Source of the DNA: Tardiphaga robiniae
GTDB lineage: Bacteria > Pseudomonadota > Alphaproteobacteria > Rhizobiales > Xanthobacteraceae
Direction: 5' to 3'
DNA length: 64,000 bases
Assembly: GCF_001618955.1 (NCBI RefSeq)
Contig: NZ_LVYV01000001.1
Coordinates: forward strand, 124,001-188,000
The position numbers and the translations under genes were made by a program. The notes under the pieces were generated by a model that was not told the origin of the DNA, made no database searches, and saw only the letters and a list, made by a program, of their open reading frames with translations. Shown here one piece after another: positions 27,175 to 38,710 of this stretch; positions within the stretch are counted from its first letter, which is position 1; every line of letters starts with the position of its first letter.

Positions 27175-28866
27175 TTAGGCAGCGCGCACTGAGTTCAGGA
27201 ACTTGCCCACTTCGTTCTTGAGACGTGTGCTGTCCGATGACAGTGAACGCGCGGCCGAAAGCACTTGTGACGACGCAGAGCCAGTCTCGGATGCTCCGCG
27301 CTGCACGTCGGTGATGTTCGACGAGACCTGCATGGTACCCTGTGCCGCCTGCTGGACGTTACGCGAAATCTCTTGCGTCGCGGCGCCCTGCTCTTCCACC
27401 GCCGATGCGATGGTCGAGGCAATCTCGGACATGCGGCCGATGGTGTCGCCGATCTCCTTGATGGCGCCGACCGACTCCTGCGTCGCCGCCTGGATACCGG
27501 AAATCTGCGTCGAGATCTCGCCGGTCGCCTTGGCAGTCTGCTCAGCGAGGGCCTTCACTTCGGAAGCCACGACCGCGAAGCCCCGACCCGCCTCGCCGGC
27601 ACGTGCCGCCTCGATGGTTGCGTTGAGCGCCAGCAGATTGGTCTGGCCGGCGATATTGTTGATGAGCTCGACGACGTCCCCGATGCGCGACGCAGCGCTG
27701 GCGAGTTCGCTGACTCGATCGTTGGTGCGGCGCGCCTGATCGACCGCCTGATGGGCGATGCTCGCCGATTCCTGCACCTGTCGGCTGATCTCGTTGACCG
27801 ACGAGGCCATTTCTTCAGTGGCCGATGCCACCGACTGGACGTTGGTGGAGGCTTCTTCGGACGCTGCCGCCACTGTGGTAGCCAGGTCCTGGGAACGTTC
27901 GGCCGTCGCGGTCAGCGTGCTTGCGGAGGCTTCGAGTTCGGTCGATGCCGACGATACGGTCTCCACGATCTCGCCGATCATCGATTCGAATTCGCGGGTG
28001 ATGTTGTCAACGCGGCGGCCGCGCTCGATCTTGGCTTCGGCGTCGGCAGAGGCAGCTTCATCTGCCGCGCGCTTGTCGATCAGCGCCTGCTTGAACACCT
28101 GAAGCGTGTCGGCCATCGCGCCGATCTCGGTCTTTTCGCCCTGATGCGCCACATGCGCCGTGAGATCGCCGGTGCTCAGCGCCTGCATCGGCTGCACGAT
28201 CGAAGCGATACCCGACGATACGTCCTTGACCAGATAAATACCGACACCGATGCCGATGACCGCGGTCGCTGCAATGATCGCGATGACCGTCATCAGCGCC
28301 GAACCATAGCTGTCATCGGCCTTCTGTCCCGATGCCGCCGCGCCCTTGTCGTTGAATTCAATGGCCTTGCGCAGGATGAAGTCGGCCTTTGATCCCAGCG
28401 GGTTGATCACATTCAGATTAAGCTCATGGGCTTCCTGACTGCCTTTGCCGAGATTCTTGCGATCGAGCACAAAGATTTCCTGGCTGCGTGATACGTAGTT
28501 GTCCCACTCCTTGCTCCAGTCGTTGAAGATTGCGCGCTCTTCGGGGCTCGATATCAACCTGTCATAGGCAGTCCGCTCATCGGCGGCCCGCTTGACGATG
28601 GTGTCGATACCAGCCTCGGTCTTCTGCATCTGGTCAGCATTGGCTGCGAGGATGTGTGCGCGCACCAGATTGCGATAATCGATGGTCGTCGCCCGCAGCC
28701 CGCCGAGAACACGGACGCTTGGAAGCCAGTTCTTCTGGATGTCCGACGCATTGGCGTTAATCGTCTGCATCTTGCTGACAGCAAGCGCCCCCATCCCCGT
28801 CATCGCGATTAACAGAAAAGCGATAACGATGGTGATCTTGGCTTTGATAGAGATGTTCGAGAGCAT
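27175..28866 (-). CDS. Methyl-accepting chemotaxis protein 2 (4HB-type sensor)
   Basis: A 563-residue receptor of the same plan as receptor 1: TM1 (about 10-30), a helical periplasmic sensor, TM2 (about 190-212), HAMP and signalling domain with the tip [19 protein letters not shown]. The sensor shares ISSPEERA, the WLPSVR stretch and overall length with receptor 1, but differs in detail, so the pair arose by duplication followed by divergence of the sensor. It lies 54 bases after receptor 3 and is probably co-transcribed with it. C-terminus FLNSVRAA, no pentapeptide. Confidence 0.9.
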   Translation of the reverse strand: MLSNISIKAKITIVIAFLLIAMTGMGALAVSKMQTINANASDIQKNWLPSVRVLGGLRATTIDYRNLVRAHILAANADQMQKTEAGIDTIVKRAADERTAYDRLISSPEERAIFNDWSKEWDNYVSRSQEIFVLDRKNLGKGSQEAHELNLNVINPLGSKADFILRKAIEFNDKGAAASGQKADDSYGSALMTVIAIIAATAVIGIGVGIYLVKDVSSGIASIVQPMQALSTGDLTAHVAHQGEKTEIGAMADTLQVFKQALIDKRAADEAASADAEAKIERGRRVDNITREFESMIGEIVETVSSASTELEASASTLTATAERSQDLATTVAAASEEASTNVQSVASATEEMASSVNEISRQVQESASIAHQAVDQARRTNDRVSELASAASRIGDVVELINNIAGQTNLLALNATIEAARAGEAGRGFAVVASEVKALAEQTAKATGEISTQISGIQAATQESVGAIKEIGDTIGRMSEIASTIASAVEEQGAATQEISRNVQQAAQGTMQVSSNITDVQRGASETGSASSQVLSAARSLSSDSTRLKNEVGKFLNSVRAA

Positions 28867-28920
28867 GGCTGGACGTCCTGTTATCGCTCGATAGAATGAT
28901 CAGTTCTGATCCCGCATCGC

Positions 28921-30681
28921 CTAGGCCGCGCGAACAGAGTCGAGGAACCGCGCGACTTCGACCTTTAGCCGCGCGCCGTCCGACGACAGCGACTGTGCTG
29001 CCGAGAGAACCTGCGACGAGGCCGACCCGGTCTCGCTGGCGCCGCGCTGCACATCCGTAATGTTGGACGAGACCTGCTGGGTGCCATGCGCGGCTTGCTG
29101 CACGTTGCGGGAAATCTCCTGGGTGGCGGCGCCCTGCTCTTCGACGGCCGAAGCAATCGTGGACGAAATTTCCGACATCCGGCCGATGGTGACGCCGATC
29201 TCGCGGATGGCACTGACCGATTCGTCCGTGGCGGACTGGATGCTGCCTATCTGCGTGCTGATCTCGCCGGTCGCCTTGGCGGTCTGTTCCGCGAGCGTCT
29301 TTACCTCGGCCGCCACCACGGCGAAGCCACGGCCGGCTTCACCGGCGCGGGCGGCTTCGATGGTCGCGTTGAGCGCCAGAAGGTTGGTCTGCCCCGCGAT
29401 GCTGTTGATCAGCTCGACCACGTCGCCGATACGGCTGGCCGCCTTGGATAGCTCGCCGACACGGTCGTTGGTCTTCTGGGCCTGCTGCACGGCCTCGCTG
29501 GCGATGCGCGCAGATTCCTGAACCTGGCGGCTGATCTCGTTGACCGATGACGCCATTTCCTCGGTCGCCGATGCCACGGATTGTACGTTCGTCGAGGCCT
29601 CTTCCGAAGCGGCCGCCACCATGGTGGTCAAATGCTGCGAACGCTCGGCAGACGACGTCAGCGTGCCAGCCGACGCTTCGAGCTCGGTCGATGCCGACGA
29701 TACTGTTTCGACGATCTCGCCGACCGCGCTCTCAAAATCGTTCGCCAGCTTGATCATCTCGCGCTTGCGCTGCTCGGCGGCGATCTGCTCCTGCTGCTTT
29801 TGAGCGTCGGCTTCGGCGCGGGCGCGCTCCTGTGCCTTGACCTTGAACTTCTCCACGGCGCCAGCGACGTCGCCGATCTCGTCCTTGCGGCCCAGGCCCT
29901 GCAACACCACGCCGAAATCACCCTCGGCGAGTTCTTCCATCGAACGGCTCAGCGCGCGCATCGGACGCCCGATGGTGAACACCGAGAACACGCAGGTCCC
30001 GATCAGCATCAGGGCGACCACACCACCAAGAATCAGCGATTCTCGCTCGGTCGCAGCGGCCTCGTTCGCCGCAGCGTTCGTCTGCTGCTCGACCTTCTCC
30101 TTAGCCAGATTGACGATCGTATCGGCCAGCTTGTCGAGTTCTACACTCATGGGTAGCAGCACGTCGGTGCGGAGCTTCACGATTTCCGCGCCCAGTGTGG
30201 TGATGCGCGCGGAGGCATCCGCAGACAATTCGCCAGCTTCGTTGCGCGTCGCCTGCAGATTCAAGATATCTGCGCGGATTACACCGATCTTGTCGCCGCC
30301 CTTACCGAGGGTCGTCATCATGTCGAGGAATTTGCCGATACGCTCGCGCTCGTCCGATGCGGTCGCAAGCTTGAGCATCTGAGCTGAGAATTTAAGACCA
30401 GCGGCAGTACGCGCCGTGAAATAATCAGCAGCCTTCTGGACGTCCGCCACCTTCGTCGCGCCGAGGAAATCCCGCACGCCGATCTGCATCCCACGGAACG
30501 AGGCTTTCGCCTCAGCAGCGTTCAGCGCAATCCCCTGATAGACGCCGGATGTCTGATAGGCTTGGCGCACCACTGCGCTCCCGGTCGACTGCATAAAGAT
30601 CATCAAGCCCACGAGAATGATGCCGAGCACGGACGCAATCGCGAGCTTGGTGCCGATGCGCAGATTCTGAATGAAGGCCAT
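28921..30681 (-). CDS. Methyl-accepting chemotaxis protein 3
   Basis: A 586-residue receptor. TM1 is about 14-32, the helical sensor about 33-188, TM2 about 190-212 ([17 protein letters not shown]), then HAMP with [22 protein letters not shown] and the signalling domain with [23 protein letters not shown]. It ends FLDSVRAA. The sensor is unlike those of the other five. The ATG at 30681 ([10 protein letters not shown]) was chosen over an upstream in-frame start at 30765. It opens a two-gene unit with receptor 2; a motif shared with the receptor 6 upstream region lies 240 bases before it. Confidence 0.9.
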   Translation of the reverse strand: MAFIQNLRIGTKLAIASVLGIILVGLMIFMQSTGSAVVRQAYQTSGVYQGIALNAAEAKASFRGMQIGVRDFLGATKVADVQKAADYFTARTAAGLKFSAQMLKLATASDERERIGKFLDMMTTLGKGGDKIGVIRADILNLQATRNEAGELSADASARITTLGAEIVKLRTDVLLPMSVELDKLADTIVNLAKEKVEQQTNAAANEAAATERESLILGGVVALMLIGTCVFSVFTIGRPMRALSRSMEELAEGDFGVVLQGLGRKDEIGDVAGAVEKFKVKAQERARAEADAQKQQEQIAAEQRKREMIKLANDFESAVGEIVETVSSASTELEASAGTLTSSAERSQHLTTMVAAASEEASTNVQSVASATEEMASSVNEISRQVQESARIASEAVQQAQKTNDRVGELSKAASRIGDVVELINSIAGQTNLLALNATIEAARAGEAGRGFAVVAAEVKTLAEQTAKATGEISTQIGSIQSATDESVSAIREIGVTIGRMSEISSTIASAVEEQGAATQEISRNVQQAAHGTQQVSSNITDVQRGASETGSASSQVLSAAQSLSSDGARLKVEVARFLDSVRAA

Positions 30682-31207
30682 GACGGTCCCTGGGAATAAA
30701 GTGGCAGGAAAATGAGTCGGGTTGTCCTTCGCCGGACAGAGTCCGGCGTCGCGTGAAATGGTCAAATGCTAAGCGGTTGTCATTTTTGGCGCGGCCCGGC
30801 GGCAATCCGACGGGCACGCGAAGCTTGGCGTGAGATCCTGAACGAGAAACGTCATCGGCTCATATGAGCGGGCGATACGTTCGATGATCGATCAAATCAC
30901 CTGCTCATGGGCAGGAACCTACCACCGCGCTTCTGACACAAACGTTAACGCGCCGATGATGCGGTCACTCAAATTGAGCCGGTATAGCAATGGTAATCGG
31001 GCAATCCGGGCTTTTCAGACAGTGATGGGGTCCGAGTTCAGGCATCGGAGGTTCTGAATTAACGATCTAAAATTGCACTCTCACCGTGCGATGCGCTGCA
31101 CGGGATATTTCGAGACCCTGAGTTCTTTCGGAGCGTACAGCAGCTTGAGTGGCGGTGTGCGGAGAACGCACCGTTACTCAAGCCGGTAAATTGCGATGTT
31201 GGAGAAC
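30682..31207. other. 526-base intergenic region between chemoreceptors 3 and 4
   Basis: No convincing open frame. It holds the control region of receptors 3-2 (minus strand), a short hairpin CGCCGGACAGAGTCCGGCG (about 30730-30748) and the shared motif at 30920-30948. The part nearest receptor 4 shows no clear terminator. Confidence 0.6.
30920..30948 (-). promoter_or_regulatory. Shared upstream motif, copy A (receptor 3 unit)
   Basis: On the plus strand the 29 bases read TACCAC, five variable bases, TTCTGACACA, two variable bases, CGTTAA. The same blocks with the same spacing occur at 37824-37852 upstream of receptor 6. On the coding (minus) strand TTAACG and GTGGTA are 17 bases apart, like promoter hexamers, around TGTGTCAGAA. 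Promoter or regulator site is inferred from repetition and position only. Confidence 0.5.
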
Positions 31208-33208
31208 TCAGGCAGCGCGGACCGAGTTAAGGAAGCGACTGACTTCATGCTTCAGACGGTTGCTATCTGACGAGAGCGACTGCGCTGCCGACAGCACCTG
31301 AGACGACGCGCCGCCGGTCTCGCTCGCGCCGCGCTGCACGTCGACGATGTTGGACGAGACCTGCATCGTACCCTGCGCAGCCTGCTGCACGTTGCGGGAG
31401 ATCTCCTGCGTCGCCGCGCCCTGCTCTTCGACAGCCGAAGCGATCGTGGACGCGATCTCCGACATCTTGCCGATGGTCGCGCCGATCTCGCGGATCGCCG
31501 AGACCGAATCATCGGTCGCAGTCTGGATGCTCGCGATCTGCTGGCTGATCTCGCCGGTGGCCTTGGCGGTCTGCTCGGCGAGCGCCTTCACCTCGGACGC
31601 GACTACTGCGAAACCGCGACCGGCATCGCCGGCACGTGCCGCCTCGATGGTGGCATTGAGCGCCAGCAGGTTGGTCTGCCCCGCAATGGTATTGATCAAT
31701 TCGACCACCGCGCCAATGCGGCCGGCAGCTTTCGACAGTTCGCCGACGCGATCATTGGTCTTCTGCGCCTGGTCCACGGCCTCATTGGCAATACGTGCCG
31801 ACTCCTGAACCTGACGGCCGATCTCGGTGATGGACGACGCCATTTCTTCGGTGGCAGACGCCACCGACTGCACATTGGTGGAGGCTTCTTCCGATGCCGC
31901 GGCGACGACCGTGGTGAGCTGCTGCGAACGATCCGCGGTCGATGTCAGCGTGCCGGCCGATGTTTCCAGTTCACTCGATGCGGACGACACCGCCTCGACG
32001 ATCTCGCCGACGGTCCCTTCAAAATCATCCGCCAGCCGGATCATGTCCTGCTTTCGTTGCAGCGCTGCCGCCTGATCCTGCGTGATCCGTGCCTCGGCTT
32101 CCGCCTGGGCTTTCTCTTCTGCCTTGACCTTGAAGGTCTCGACGGCCTGCGCCATGTCGCCGACCTCGTCCTTGCGGCCCAGCCCCGGCAGCACCACGCC
32201 GAAATTCCCCTCTGCGAGCTGCTTCATGCCGGCCGTCAGGCCGGACAGCGGCCGGATGATGCCCCGCGCGATCAGGAACGCAATCAGCAGACCGGTGATG
32301 GTCGCCGCGCCGGCCACGATCTGCTGCAGCGTGATCGTACTGGAAATGCGCTGCTCGTTGGCTGTCGTCGCGCTCACGACCTCCTGCTGGATCGCTGCCT
32401 TGATGCCGTCGGTCTTGCGGATGGCGCTGACCACCATCGGCGTGATCGTATTGTAATAGAGCTGATCCATCTTCAGCAGATTGGCCGACGCCTTATCGAA
32501 CCCGCTGGAATAGCTGACCAGGCCTTTCTTGATCGATTCGAACAGCGCTGAAAGACTCGGCGCCATATCAAATTTTTCCATCTCCGCGATCTGTTGCTGG
32601 GCGTTCTTCAAGCTGTTGGCAAACAACGTCACATTGTCCTGATCGCGGCCTGCAAAGAACCGCCAATTTGCCATCTGAACCAGCAGGGTTTCGGATTGCA
32701 GGGTGGTCGACCCTTGTGCGAATGGCGAGCTACGCGTCGCGAGCACGAGCTTCTTCAAGTCGGCCTGAAGCTTTTCACCTTCAGCAAACAGCGCCTTGCG
32801 GCTGGCGAGCATCTCCTTGACGGTGTTACCGAGATCGACGCGCCTGCTCTTCAGATCGGCGATCGTCTTCTCGACTTCGCGGTAGATCGTGCGGCGCTCC
32901 TCCGAGCTCGCTTTGATCGCCTCCTCCAACACGCCACCAACCTGAGCCAGCAGTTTCTCGGATTCGGCGAATGACGCTTCATCCTGATCGAACGTATAGC
33001 GCAGCATCGCGCGGCGAAGCGCCTGGAGCTCCGCCGAAATCTCCATCGAGCGCATCGCATTGGCTGATTGGGCATTCATCGCCGAGACGTCGTCACGAAT
33101 GTCCGTGAGTTTCCATACAGCGAAACCTGCCATGCCCAACCCGAACAGGACGAGCGCACCGAAGCCTCCATACAGCCTGCCACGGATGCGGAGAGTGAAT
33201 AGCGACAT
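31208..33208 (-). CDS. Methyl-accepting chemotaxis protein 4 (long helical sensor)
   Basis: A 666-residue receptor beginning with [22 protein letters not shown]1 is about 12-32, followed by a long all-helical periplasmic sensor of about 260 residues (size fits helical-bimodular HBM sensors), TM2 near 300-320 ([22 protein letters not shown]), HAMP ([25 protein letters not shown]) and the signalling domain. The sensor is clearly homologous to receptor 5 ([12 protein letters not shown] against [20 protein letters not shown] against WRFFVSRD). Start ATG 33208. A single-gene unit, separated from receptor 5 by a terminator. Ligand unknown; HBM receptors often sense organic acids. Confidence 0.9.
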   Translation of the reverse strand: MSLFTLRIRGRLYGGFGALVLFGLGMAGFAVWKLTDIRDDVSAMNAQSANAMRSMEISAELQALRRAMLRYTFDQDEASFAESEKLLAQVGGVLEEAIKASSEERRTIYREVEKTIADLKSRRVDLGNTVKEMLASRKALFAEGEKLQADLKKLVLATRSSPFAQGSTTLQSETLLVQMANWRFFAGRDQDNVTLFANSLKNAQQQIAEMEKFDMAPSLSALFESIKKGLVSYSSGFDKASANLLKMDQLYYNTITPMVVSAIRKTDGIKAAIQQEVVSATTANEQRISSTITLQQIVAGAATITGLLIAFLIARGIIRPLSGLTAGMKQLAEGNFGVVLPGLGRKDEVGDMAQAVETFKVKAEEKAQAEAEARITQDQAAALQRKQDMIRLADDFEGTVGEIVEAVSSASSELETSAGTLTSTADRSQQLTTVVAAASEEASTNVQSVASATEEMASSITEIGRQVQESARIANEAVDQAQKTNDRVGELSKAAGRIGAVVELINTIAGQTNLLALNATIEAARAGDAGRGFAVVASEVKALAEQTAKATGEISQQIASIQTATDDSVSAIREIGATIGKMSEIASTIASAVEEQGAATQEISRNVQQAAQGTMQVSSNIVDVQRGASETGGASSQVLSAAQSLSSDSNRLKHEVSRFLNSVRAA

Positions 33209-33398
33209 GCGACGTGCCCTTCTTGGGAGAACCACTGACAGCCGACCTTGCACGTCGCGAATCGCACTCGCAATGCAAGAGGCAATCTTGCTTCAGACCA
33301 TCGTCAGGTTGCGAAAACTTCAGGTTAATTTTGGCGTCGCAAACGCTTCAGAATAGGATGACTTTTTGTCGCGCATGTCATCGCATTACTCATAGAAC

Positions 33399-33434
33399 AA
33401 ATAGCCCGGATGCGATGACGCATCCGGGCTATTT
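33399..33434. terminator. Perfect 16-bp hairpin terminator between chemoreceptors 5 and 4
   Basis: AAATAGCCCGGATGCG and its exact complement around ATGA. On the minus strand it ends GGGCTATTTGTT, 55 bases past the stop of receptor 5. Confidence 0.8.
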
Positions 33435-33489
33435 GACATTTCTGTTAGCTTCGTCGGGCGAAGCCGCGAGAGGCGTGCGACGTTTTGGC

Positions 33490-35493
33490 TTATGCCGCGC
33501 GGACGGAGTCAAGGAATTTGCCGACCTCGCGCTTCAATCGCGCGCTTTCGCCGGACAGCGATTGCGCAGCGGACAGGACCTGCGACGACGCCGAACCCGT
33601 GTTGCTCGCCCCGCGCTGCACATCCAGAATGTTCGAGCTCACCTGCATCGTGCCTTGCGCCGCCTGCTGAACGTTGCGCGAGATCTCCTGTGTCGCCGCG
33701 CCCTGCTGCTCGACGGCCGATGCGATGGTCGAGGCGATCTCCGACATGCGGCCGATAGTGTCGCCGATTTCCTTGATGGCACCGACGGATTCTTGGGTCG
33801 CCGCCTGGATGCCGTTGATCTGATGGCTGATGTCGCCGGTTGCCCTGGCCGTCTGTTCGGCGAGCGCCTTTACTTCCGATGCAACGACCGCGAAGCCGCG
33901 ACCGGCATCGCCTGCACGTGCTGCTTCGATAGTGGCATTGAGCGCCAGCAGATTGGTTTGACCGGCAATCGTGTTGATCAGCTCGACGACATCGCCGATC
34001 CGCGCCGCCGCCTTGGCGAGCTCAGCCACGCGATCATTGGTCTTCCGGGCCTGTGCAACGGCGGAGTTGGCGATGTTCGCCGACTCCTGAACCTGCCGGC
34101 TGATCTCGTTGACCGAGGACGACATCTCTTCAGTGGAGGACGCCACCGCCTGAACATTGGTCGACGCCTCGTCGGAGGCGGCGGCCACCATGGCGGTGAG
34201 CTGTCGGGATTGTTCGGCGGTCGCGGTCAGCCCGCCCGCCGACTCTTCGAGCTGGCTCGAAGCCGATGACACGTTTTCCACGATACTGCCGACGGCGCCC
34301 TCGAAATCGTCTGCGAGACGGATCATATCGTTGCGGCGCTGGATCGCTGCCTGCTGCTCCTGCGTCAGCTTGGCTTCAGCCTCTGCACGGGCCTTTTCCT
34401 CGGCCCGCACCTTGAAGGTCTCGACCGCCCGCGCCATGTCGCCGACTTCGTCCTTGCGGGCGACACCCGGCAGCACCACGCTGAAGTCGCCGTCGGCGAG
34501 CCGCTTCATGCCAGCCGTCAAGCCCGACAATGGACCGATAATGCCACGCGCGATCAGGAAGGCGATCGCTAGACCGACTACAGTAGCGACGCCGGCCACG
34601 ATCTGCTGCAGCATGCTCGTCGTCGACATGCGGTTGCTGGTTGCGGCGACCGTCTGCGACTGAACTTGCTGAATGCCGGACTTGATGGTCTCGACCTTGC
34701 CGATCGCTTTCACGACGATCGGGCTGATCGACTTGTTGAAGATACCATCTGCCGTCTGCAGGCTGGCGGCGGCCTTCTCGAACTGGGCGGCGTAGCTCTT
34801 CAGGTTGCTGCGGATGGTGCCGAACAACGCACTGAGCGTCGGCGGCATCTGCATCTTCTCCATCTCGCCGATTTGCTGTTCGGCGATCCGGACATGATCC
34901 TTGAAGGATTCGATATGCTTCTCGTCGCGGCTGACGAAGAAGCGCCAATTCGCAATCTGCACCATCAGCGTGTCGGATTCGAGCTTCGTCGAACCCTGGC
35001 CATACATGGTGTTACGCGTGCTGATCACCAGCTTGCGCAGGCTGGATGACAGCTTGTCGCCGGCTTCCTGCAGCACTTCCCGGCCGGCGACCATCTGCTT
35101 GATCGCATCGCCAAGCGCCTGGCGCTGCGCCTTCACATCGGCCACGTCCTTCTCGATGGTGCGGTAGGCCGCACGGCGCTCTTCCGAACGGCTACTCTTG
35201 ATCACTGTATCCAGGCTGGCGGTGAGGCCCGCGAGACGCTTGTCGGCATCCGCAAGCGCCGCTTCATCCTGATCGAAGGAATATCGCAGGACAGCACCGC
35301 GGATCGCATGCAGTTCGGAGGCGATTTCCGAGGCCCGAATCGTGTTGGACGACAGAATGCTCAGCGAGTCGACCTGCGTCCCGACTTCGTTCATCTGCCA
35401 GACGGCAAAGCCCGAACTGGCGAGACCGAACAGAACCAGCGCGCCAAAGCCACCGTAGAGGCGGCCGCGGATACGGAGATTGAGCAGCGACAT
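33490..35493 (-). CDS. Methyl-accepting chemotaxis protein 5 (long helical sensor)
   Basis: A 667-residue receptor, sister of receptor 4: TM1 about 12-32, a helical sensor of about 260 residues, TM2 about 300-322, HAMP ([25 protein letters not shown]) and signalling domain. Its last 250 residues are almost identical to receptor 6 ([47 protein letters not shown]), although their sensors differ, which points to gene conversion or domain swapping. Two adjacent ATG codons (35496, 35493) follow AGGAAG; the second is better spaced. Eighty-eight bases after receptor 6, so probably one transcript. Confidence 0.9.
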   Translation of the reverse strand: MSLLNLRIRGRLYGGFGALVLFGLASSGFAVWQMNEVGTQVDSLSILSSNTIRASEIASELHAIRGAVLRYSFDQDEAALADADKRLAGLTASLDTVIKSSRSEERRAAYRTIEKDVADVKAQRQALGDAIKQMVAGREVLQEAGDKLSSSLRKLVISTRNTMYGQGSTKLESDTLMVQIANWRFFVSRDEKHIESFKDHVRIAEQQIGEMEKMQMPPTLSALFGTIRSNLKSYAAQFEKAAASLQTADGIFNKSISPIVVKAIGKVETIKSGIQQVQSQTVAATSNRMSTTSMLQQIVAGVATVVGLAIAFLIARGIIGPLSGLTAGMKRLADGDFSVVLPGVARKDEVGDMARAVETFKVRAEEKARAEAEAKLTQEQQAAIQRRNDMIRLADDFEGAVGSIVENVSSASSQLEESAGGLTATAEQSRQLTAMVAAASDEASTNVQAVASSTEEMSSSVNEISRQVQESANIANSAVAQARKTNDRVAELAKAAARIGDVVELINTIAGQTNLLALNATIEAARAGDAGRGFAVVASEVKALAEQTARATGDISHQINGIQAATQESVGAIKEIGDTIGRMSEIASTIASAVEQQGAATQEISRNVQQAAQGTMQVSSNILDVQRGASNTGSASSQVLSAAQSLSGESARLKREVGKFLDSVRAA

Positions 35494-35581
35494 CATTGGC
35501 TTCCTAGGTGAGACTTGATCTGGCTTCGGCGACGGGCGCCGTCTTCGTTGCTGCTTCCCCCATATGGGAGAGGCATGAATT

Positions 35582-37612
35582 TTACGCGGCCCGGACGGAG
35601 TCCAGGAACTTGCCGACTTCGAGCTTGAGCCGCGCGCTTTCGCCGGACAGCGACTGCGCCGCCGACAGCACCTGCGTCGAAGCCGACCCGGTCGCGCTGG
35701 CGCCGCGCTGCACATCGGTGATGTTCGACGTTACCTGCATCGTGCCCTGCGCTGCCTGCTGAACGTTGCGGGAGATTTCCTGCGTGGCCGCGCCCTGTTG
35801 CTCCACCGCCGAGGCGATGGTCGAGGCGATCTCCGACATGCGGCCGATGGTGTCGCCGATTTCCTTGATGGCGCCGACGGATTCCTGGGTCGCCGCCTGG
35901 ATGCCGTTGATCTGATGGCTGATGTCGCCGGTTGCCTTGGCCGTCTGCTCGGCCAGTGCCTTCACTTCCGATGCTACGACCGCGAAGCCGCGGCCGGCAT
36001 CGCCGGCGCGCGCCGCTTCGATGGTGGCGTTGAGCGCCAGCAGATTGGTCTGGCCGGCGATTGTGTTGATGAGCTCGACGACATCGCCGATCCGCGCCGC
36101 CGCCTTGGCAAGCTCAGCCACGCGATCATTGGTCTTGCGCGCCTGCGCTACGGCCGAGTTGGCGATATTCGCCGACTCTTGCACCTGGCGGCTGATCTCG
36201 TTCACCGAGGACGACATTTCCTCGGTCGATGACGCCACCGCCTGCACATTGGTGGACGCTTCGTCCGATGCGGCAGCGACGGCGGCCGTCAGTTCCTTGG
36301 CCTGTTCGGCCGTCGCCGTCAGCGCGCCCGCGGATTCCTCGAGCTGAGTCGATGCCGACGAGACATTGTCCACGATATTGCCGACGGCGCGTTCGAATGT
36401 ATCGGCGAGCTGCACCATTTCGCGCTTCCGCGACGCCGCCGCCAGACTGTCCTGGTCGAGGCGCGCCGCGGCCTCGTCGCGGGCCTTCTGTTCAGCATTT
36501 TCGCGGATGACCGCCACTGTCTTGGCGATATCGCCGATTTCGTCGCCGCGCCTGGCACCGGGGATCACGACATCGAGATCGCCGGCCGCCATCTTGCCCA
36601 TGGCGCCATTCAGACGCGTCATCGGCCGAGCAACGCCGACAAAGGAGAACACCATGGTGCAGATCAGTACCAGCACGACCGCCAGTCCAAGTGCGAGATT
36701 GACCTGACCGGAGCGTGTCATTTCCTCGGCGGCCTGCGCCCGGGCCTCTCCGACCGCAGCCTTGGCCGACGATACCGATTGCGCAACCAGTTGAGACGCC
36801 GCCGCCGCGGTAGGCATGATCCTGGTGCGGACGATATCGGTCTTCTGGTCGTTGTTGCTGATTGCTTCATCGGTGGCCGCCATGAACTTCTTCATGTCGG
36901 TGCCGAGCTGGATCAGGCCGCTCTGCACGAGCTCGCTGTCTTCGAACACGCTGGCCTTGGCCAGCGCATCGGTCAGCACCTTCGCCCGGCTGACAATCTG
37001 GCCCTTCTGCGTGACTTCATTCATCGATGCGTAGCGCCATGCGGCGGCCTGCACGGCGTTGATGGCATTGTCCGCGATCTTGAGCTGTCCATCGACTTCA
37101 GGCCAGTTCGTCGCCTCCGTTACAGCGGTGGTGAGGCGCATCTGGTCCAGATGCCGGTTCCAGTCGATCACCGCGACGTTCCGGTTGCGATAGAGTTCGA
37201 GCAGTTTCTTCTGCAGACCGGCGATCTCGTCGGCAGCGGCGACATAGGTCGAGGTCAGTGCCTTGATCTTCGCGAAATTGTCCTTGTATTCCGGCCTGGT
37301 CGCCAGCGCGGACGCGGCATCGATGACGCGGTCCTGCGCGGCCTTAGCCGCGCGTATTTCGGCAGCATTCTTGTCGATTTCCGGCGTCGTGATCGCCATG
37401 CGCAGGCCCTGGCTGGCCAGTTGCATGCCGCGCATCTGGCCCTCGGCCTCGAGCGCGCTGTCAGCGATCTTCTGCTGCACATCCGCCAGACGGTTGACCT
37501 CCGAGATCGCGGTCTCGGTTCTCATCTGGTTCGCCACGACGCCCGCCGAGAGCAAGATGCCAACGAGACCGGCAAGACCCAGTTTGTTGCCGACACTGTT
37601 GATCTTGATCAT
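35582..37612 (-). CDS. Methyl-accepting chemotaxis protein 6
   Basis: A 676-residue receptor starting [17 protein letters not shown]1 is about 10-30, the helical sensor about 270 residues (opening [19 protein letters not shown]), TM2 near 305-327 ([17 protein letters not shown]), HAMP ([23 protein letters not shown]) and the signalling domain with tip [19 protein letters not shown]. It ends FLDSVRAA with no pentapeptide. The sensor is different from receptors 4 and 5, but the signalling half is nearly the same as receptor 5. First gene of a unit with receptor 5; the shared motif lies 212 bases upstream. Immediately downstream of the gltL end on the same strand. Confidence 0.9.
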   Translation of the reverse strand: MIKINSVGNKLGLAGLVGILLSAGVVANQMRTETAISEVNRLADVQQKIADSALEAEGQMRGMQLASQGLRMAITTPEIDKNAAEIRAAKAAQDRVIDAASALATRPEYKDNFAKIKALTSTYVAAADEIAGLQKKLLELYRNRNVAVIDWNRHLDQMRLTTAVTEATNWPEVDGQLKIADNAINAVQAAAWRYASMNEVTQKGQIVSRAKVLTDALAKASVFEDSELVQSGLIQLGTDMKKFMAATDEAISNNDQKTDIVRTRIMPTAAAASQLVAQSVSSAKAAVGEARAQAAEEMTRSGQVNLALGLAVVLVLICTMVFSFVGVARPMTRLNGAMGKMAAGDLDVVIPGARRGDEIGDIAKTVAVIRENAEQKARDEAAARLDQDSLAAASRKREMVQLADTFERAVGNIVDNVSSASTQLEESAGALTATAEQAKELTAAVAAASDEASTNVQAVASSTEEMSSSVNEISRQVQESANIANSAVAQARKTNDRVAELAKAAARIGDVVELINTIAGQTNLLALNATIEAARAGDAGRGFAVVASEVKALAEQTAKATGDISHQINGIQAATQESVGAIKEIGDTIGRMSEIASTIASAVEQQGAATQEISRNVQQAAQGTMQVTSNITDVQRGASATGSASTQVLSAAQSLSGESARLKLEVGKFLDSVRAA

Positions 37613-37928
37613 GCGATACACTTTCCGGAGAAGGGCCAAGTCAGGACGCGCGCAAGCGTGGCTTGCGCAGCCTCGGCTCGGGTCGTTGGAAGACGGTCAG
37701 AGAAGCATTGGGCAGAGGCCGAGAACGTGGCGTCGTGGAATTGTCCGTGAGGACAAAGACCCGATCGCTCCGGTGGAGTTCAATCAGCGGACCAACAGGC
37801 CCTCGCCCTCACGGTTGAAGGATACCACTTCATTTCTGACACATTCGTTAATTGCCCCGTCACGCAGCATTCAAGAATCTGCATAAACTTGCGGCACTTG
37901 CACGATGCTGTATGCGCCCGGTTTTGCG
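37613..37928. other. 316-base intergenic region between chemoreceptor 6 and gltL
   Basis: No gene is visible. It separates gltL (ends 37929) from the start of receptor 6, both on the minus strand. It carries the shared motif at 37824-37852. No T-run terminator for gltL was found, so read-through from the transporter operon into the receptors cannot be excluded. Confidence 0.5.
37824..37852 (-). promoter_or_regulatory. Shared upstream motif, copy B (receptor 6 unit)
   Basis: TACCAC, five variable bases, TTCTGACACA, two variable bases, CGTTAA: at least 23 of 29 positions equal copy A, with identical spacing and similar distance to the receptor start (212 against 240 bases). It is AT-richer than its surroundings. 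Confidence 0.5.
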
Positions 37929-38666
37929 TCAGTGCGAGAGGATCTTCGACAGGAACTGCTGGGCCCGATCGCTGCGCGGATGGCCGAAGAAGTCTTCCTT
38001 CTGCGCATCTTCCACGATCTCGCCGGCATCCATGAAGATGACGCGGTTGGCGACCTTCTTGGCGAAACCCATTTCGTGGGTCACCACCATCATGGTCATG
38101 CCCTCCTTTGCGAGTTCGACCATGACGTCGAGCACTTCGTTGATCATTTCGGGATCGAGCGCCGAGGTCGGTTCGTCGAACAGCATGCAGATCGGATCCA
38201 TCACCAGCGCGCGCGCAATGGCGACGCGCTGCTGCTGACCGCCGGAGAGCTGGCCGGGATATTTCTGCGCATGCGCCGTGAGGCCGACGCGCTCCAGCAT
38301 CTTCATGGCCTTGGCCTTCGCCGCATCTTCGGAGCGGCCGAGCACGATGGTCTGGCCGAGACACAGGTTCTCGACGATCTTCAGATGTGGAAACAGTTCG
38401 AAGTGCTGAAACACCATGCCGACGCGCGAACGCAGCTTCGGCAGGTCCTTCTTCATCGTCGTCACATTGAGCCCGTCCACCATGATGGTACCCGCCTGCA
38501 CGGGCTCCAGCGCATTCACGGTCTTGATCAGCGTCGACTTGCCCGAGCCCGAAGGACCGCAGACGACGACCACCTCGCCTTTCTCGACAGCCGTCGTGCA
38601 GTTCTTCAGCACCTGGAACTGCGGATTGTACCACTTGCTGACTTTTTCGATGGTGATCATGGGCAT
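37929..38666 (-). CDS. gltL: Glutamate/aspartate ABC transporter ATP-binding protein
   Basis: A 245-residue polar-amino-acid ATPase very close to E. coli GltL: Walker [10 protein letters not shown] (37-45), [17 protein letters not shown] with the Q-loop, [15 protein letters not shown], Walker [15 protein letters not shown] and switch His in VVTHEMGFA. It energises the importer made with GltJ, GltK and GltI. An internal ATG at 38660 gives the exact E. coli start ([11 protein letters not shown]). Last gene of the operon gltI-J-K-L on the minus strand, 44 bases after gltK. Confidence 0.93.
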   Translation of the reverse strand: MPMITIEKVSKWYNPQFQVLKNCTTAVEKGEVVVVCGPSGSGKSTLIKTVNALEPVQAGTIMVDGLNVTTMKKDLPKLRSRVGMVFQHFELFPHLKIVENLCLGQTIVLGRSEDAAKAKAMKMLERVGLTAHAQKYPGQLSGGQQQRVAIARALVMDPICMLFDEPTSALDPEMINEVLDVMVELAKEGMTMMVVTHEMGFAKKVANRVIFMDAGEIVEDAQKEDFFGHPRSDRAQQFLSKILSH

Positions 38667-38710
38667 GATGAGCGACCGACAGTTGGAGGCAAAGACTGAA
38701 AGCGAAGTGG

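Noticed and set aside
30911-30946. EcfG-type promoter (GGAAC and CGTT) overlapping the shared receptor motif
   Set aside because: The spacing is 24 bases, the orientation is away from the receptors, and the GGAAC is missing in the second copy.
25204-37612. Tandem repeat or CRISPR-like periodicity
   Set aside because: The repetition is six homologous genes; there are no short direct repeats with unique spacers and no cas genes.
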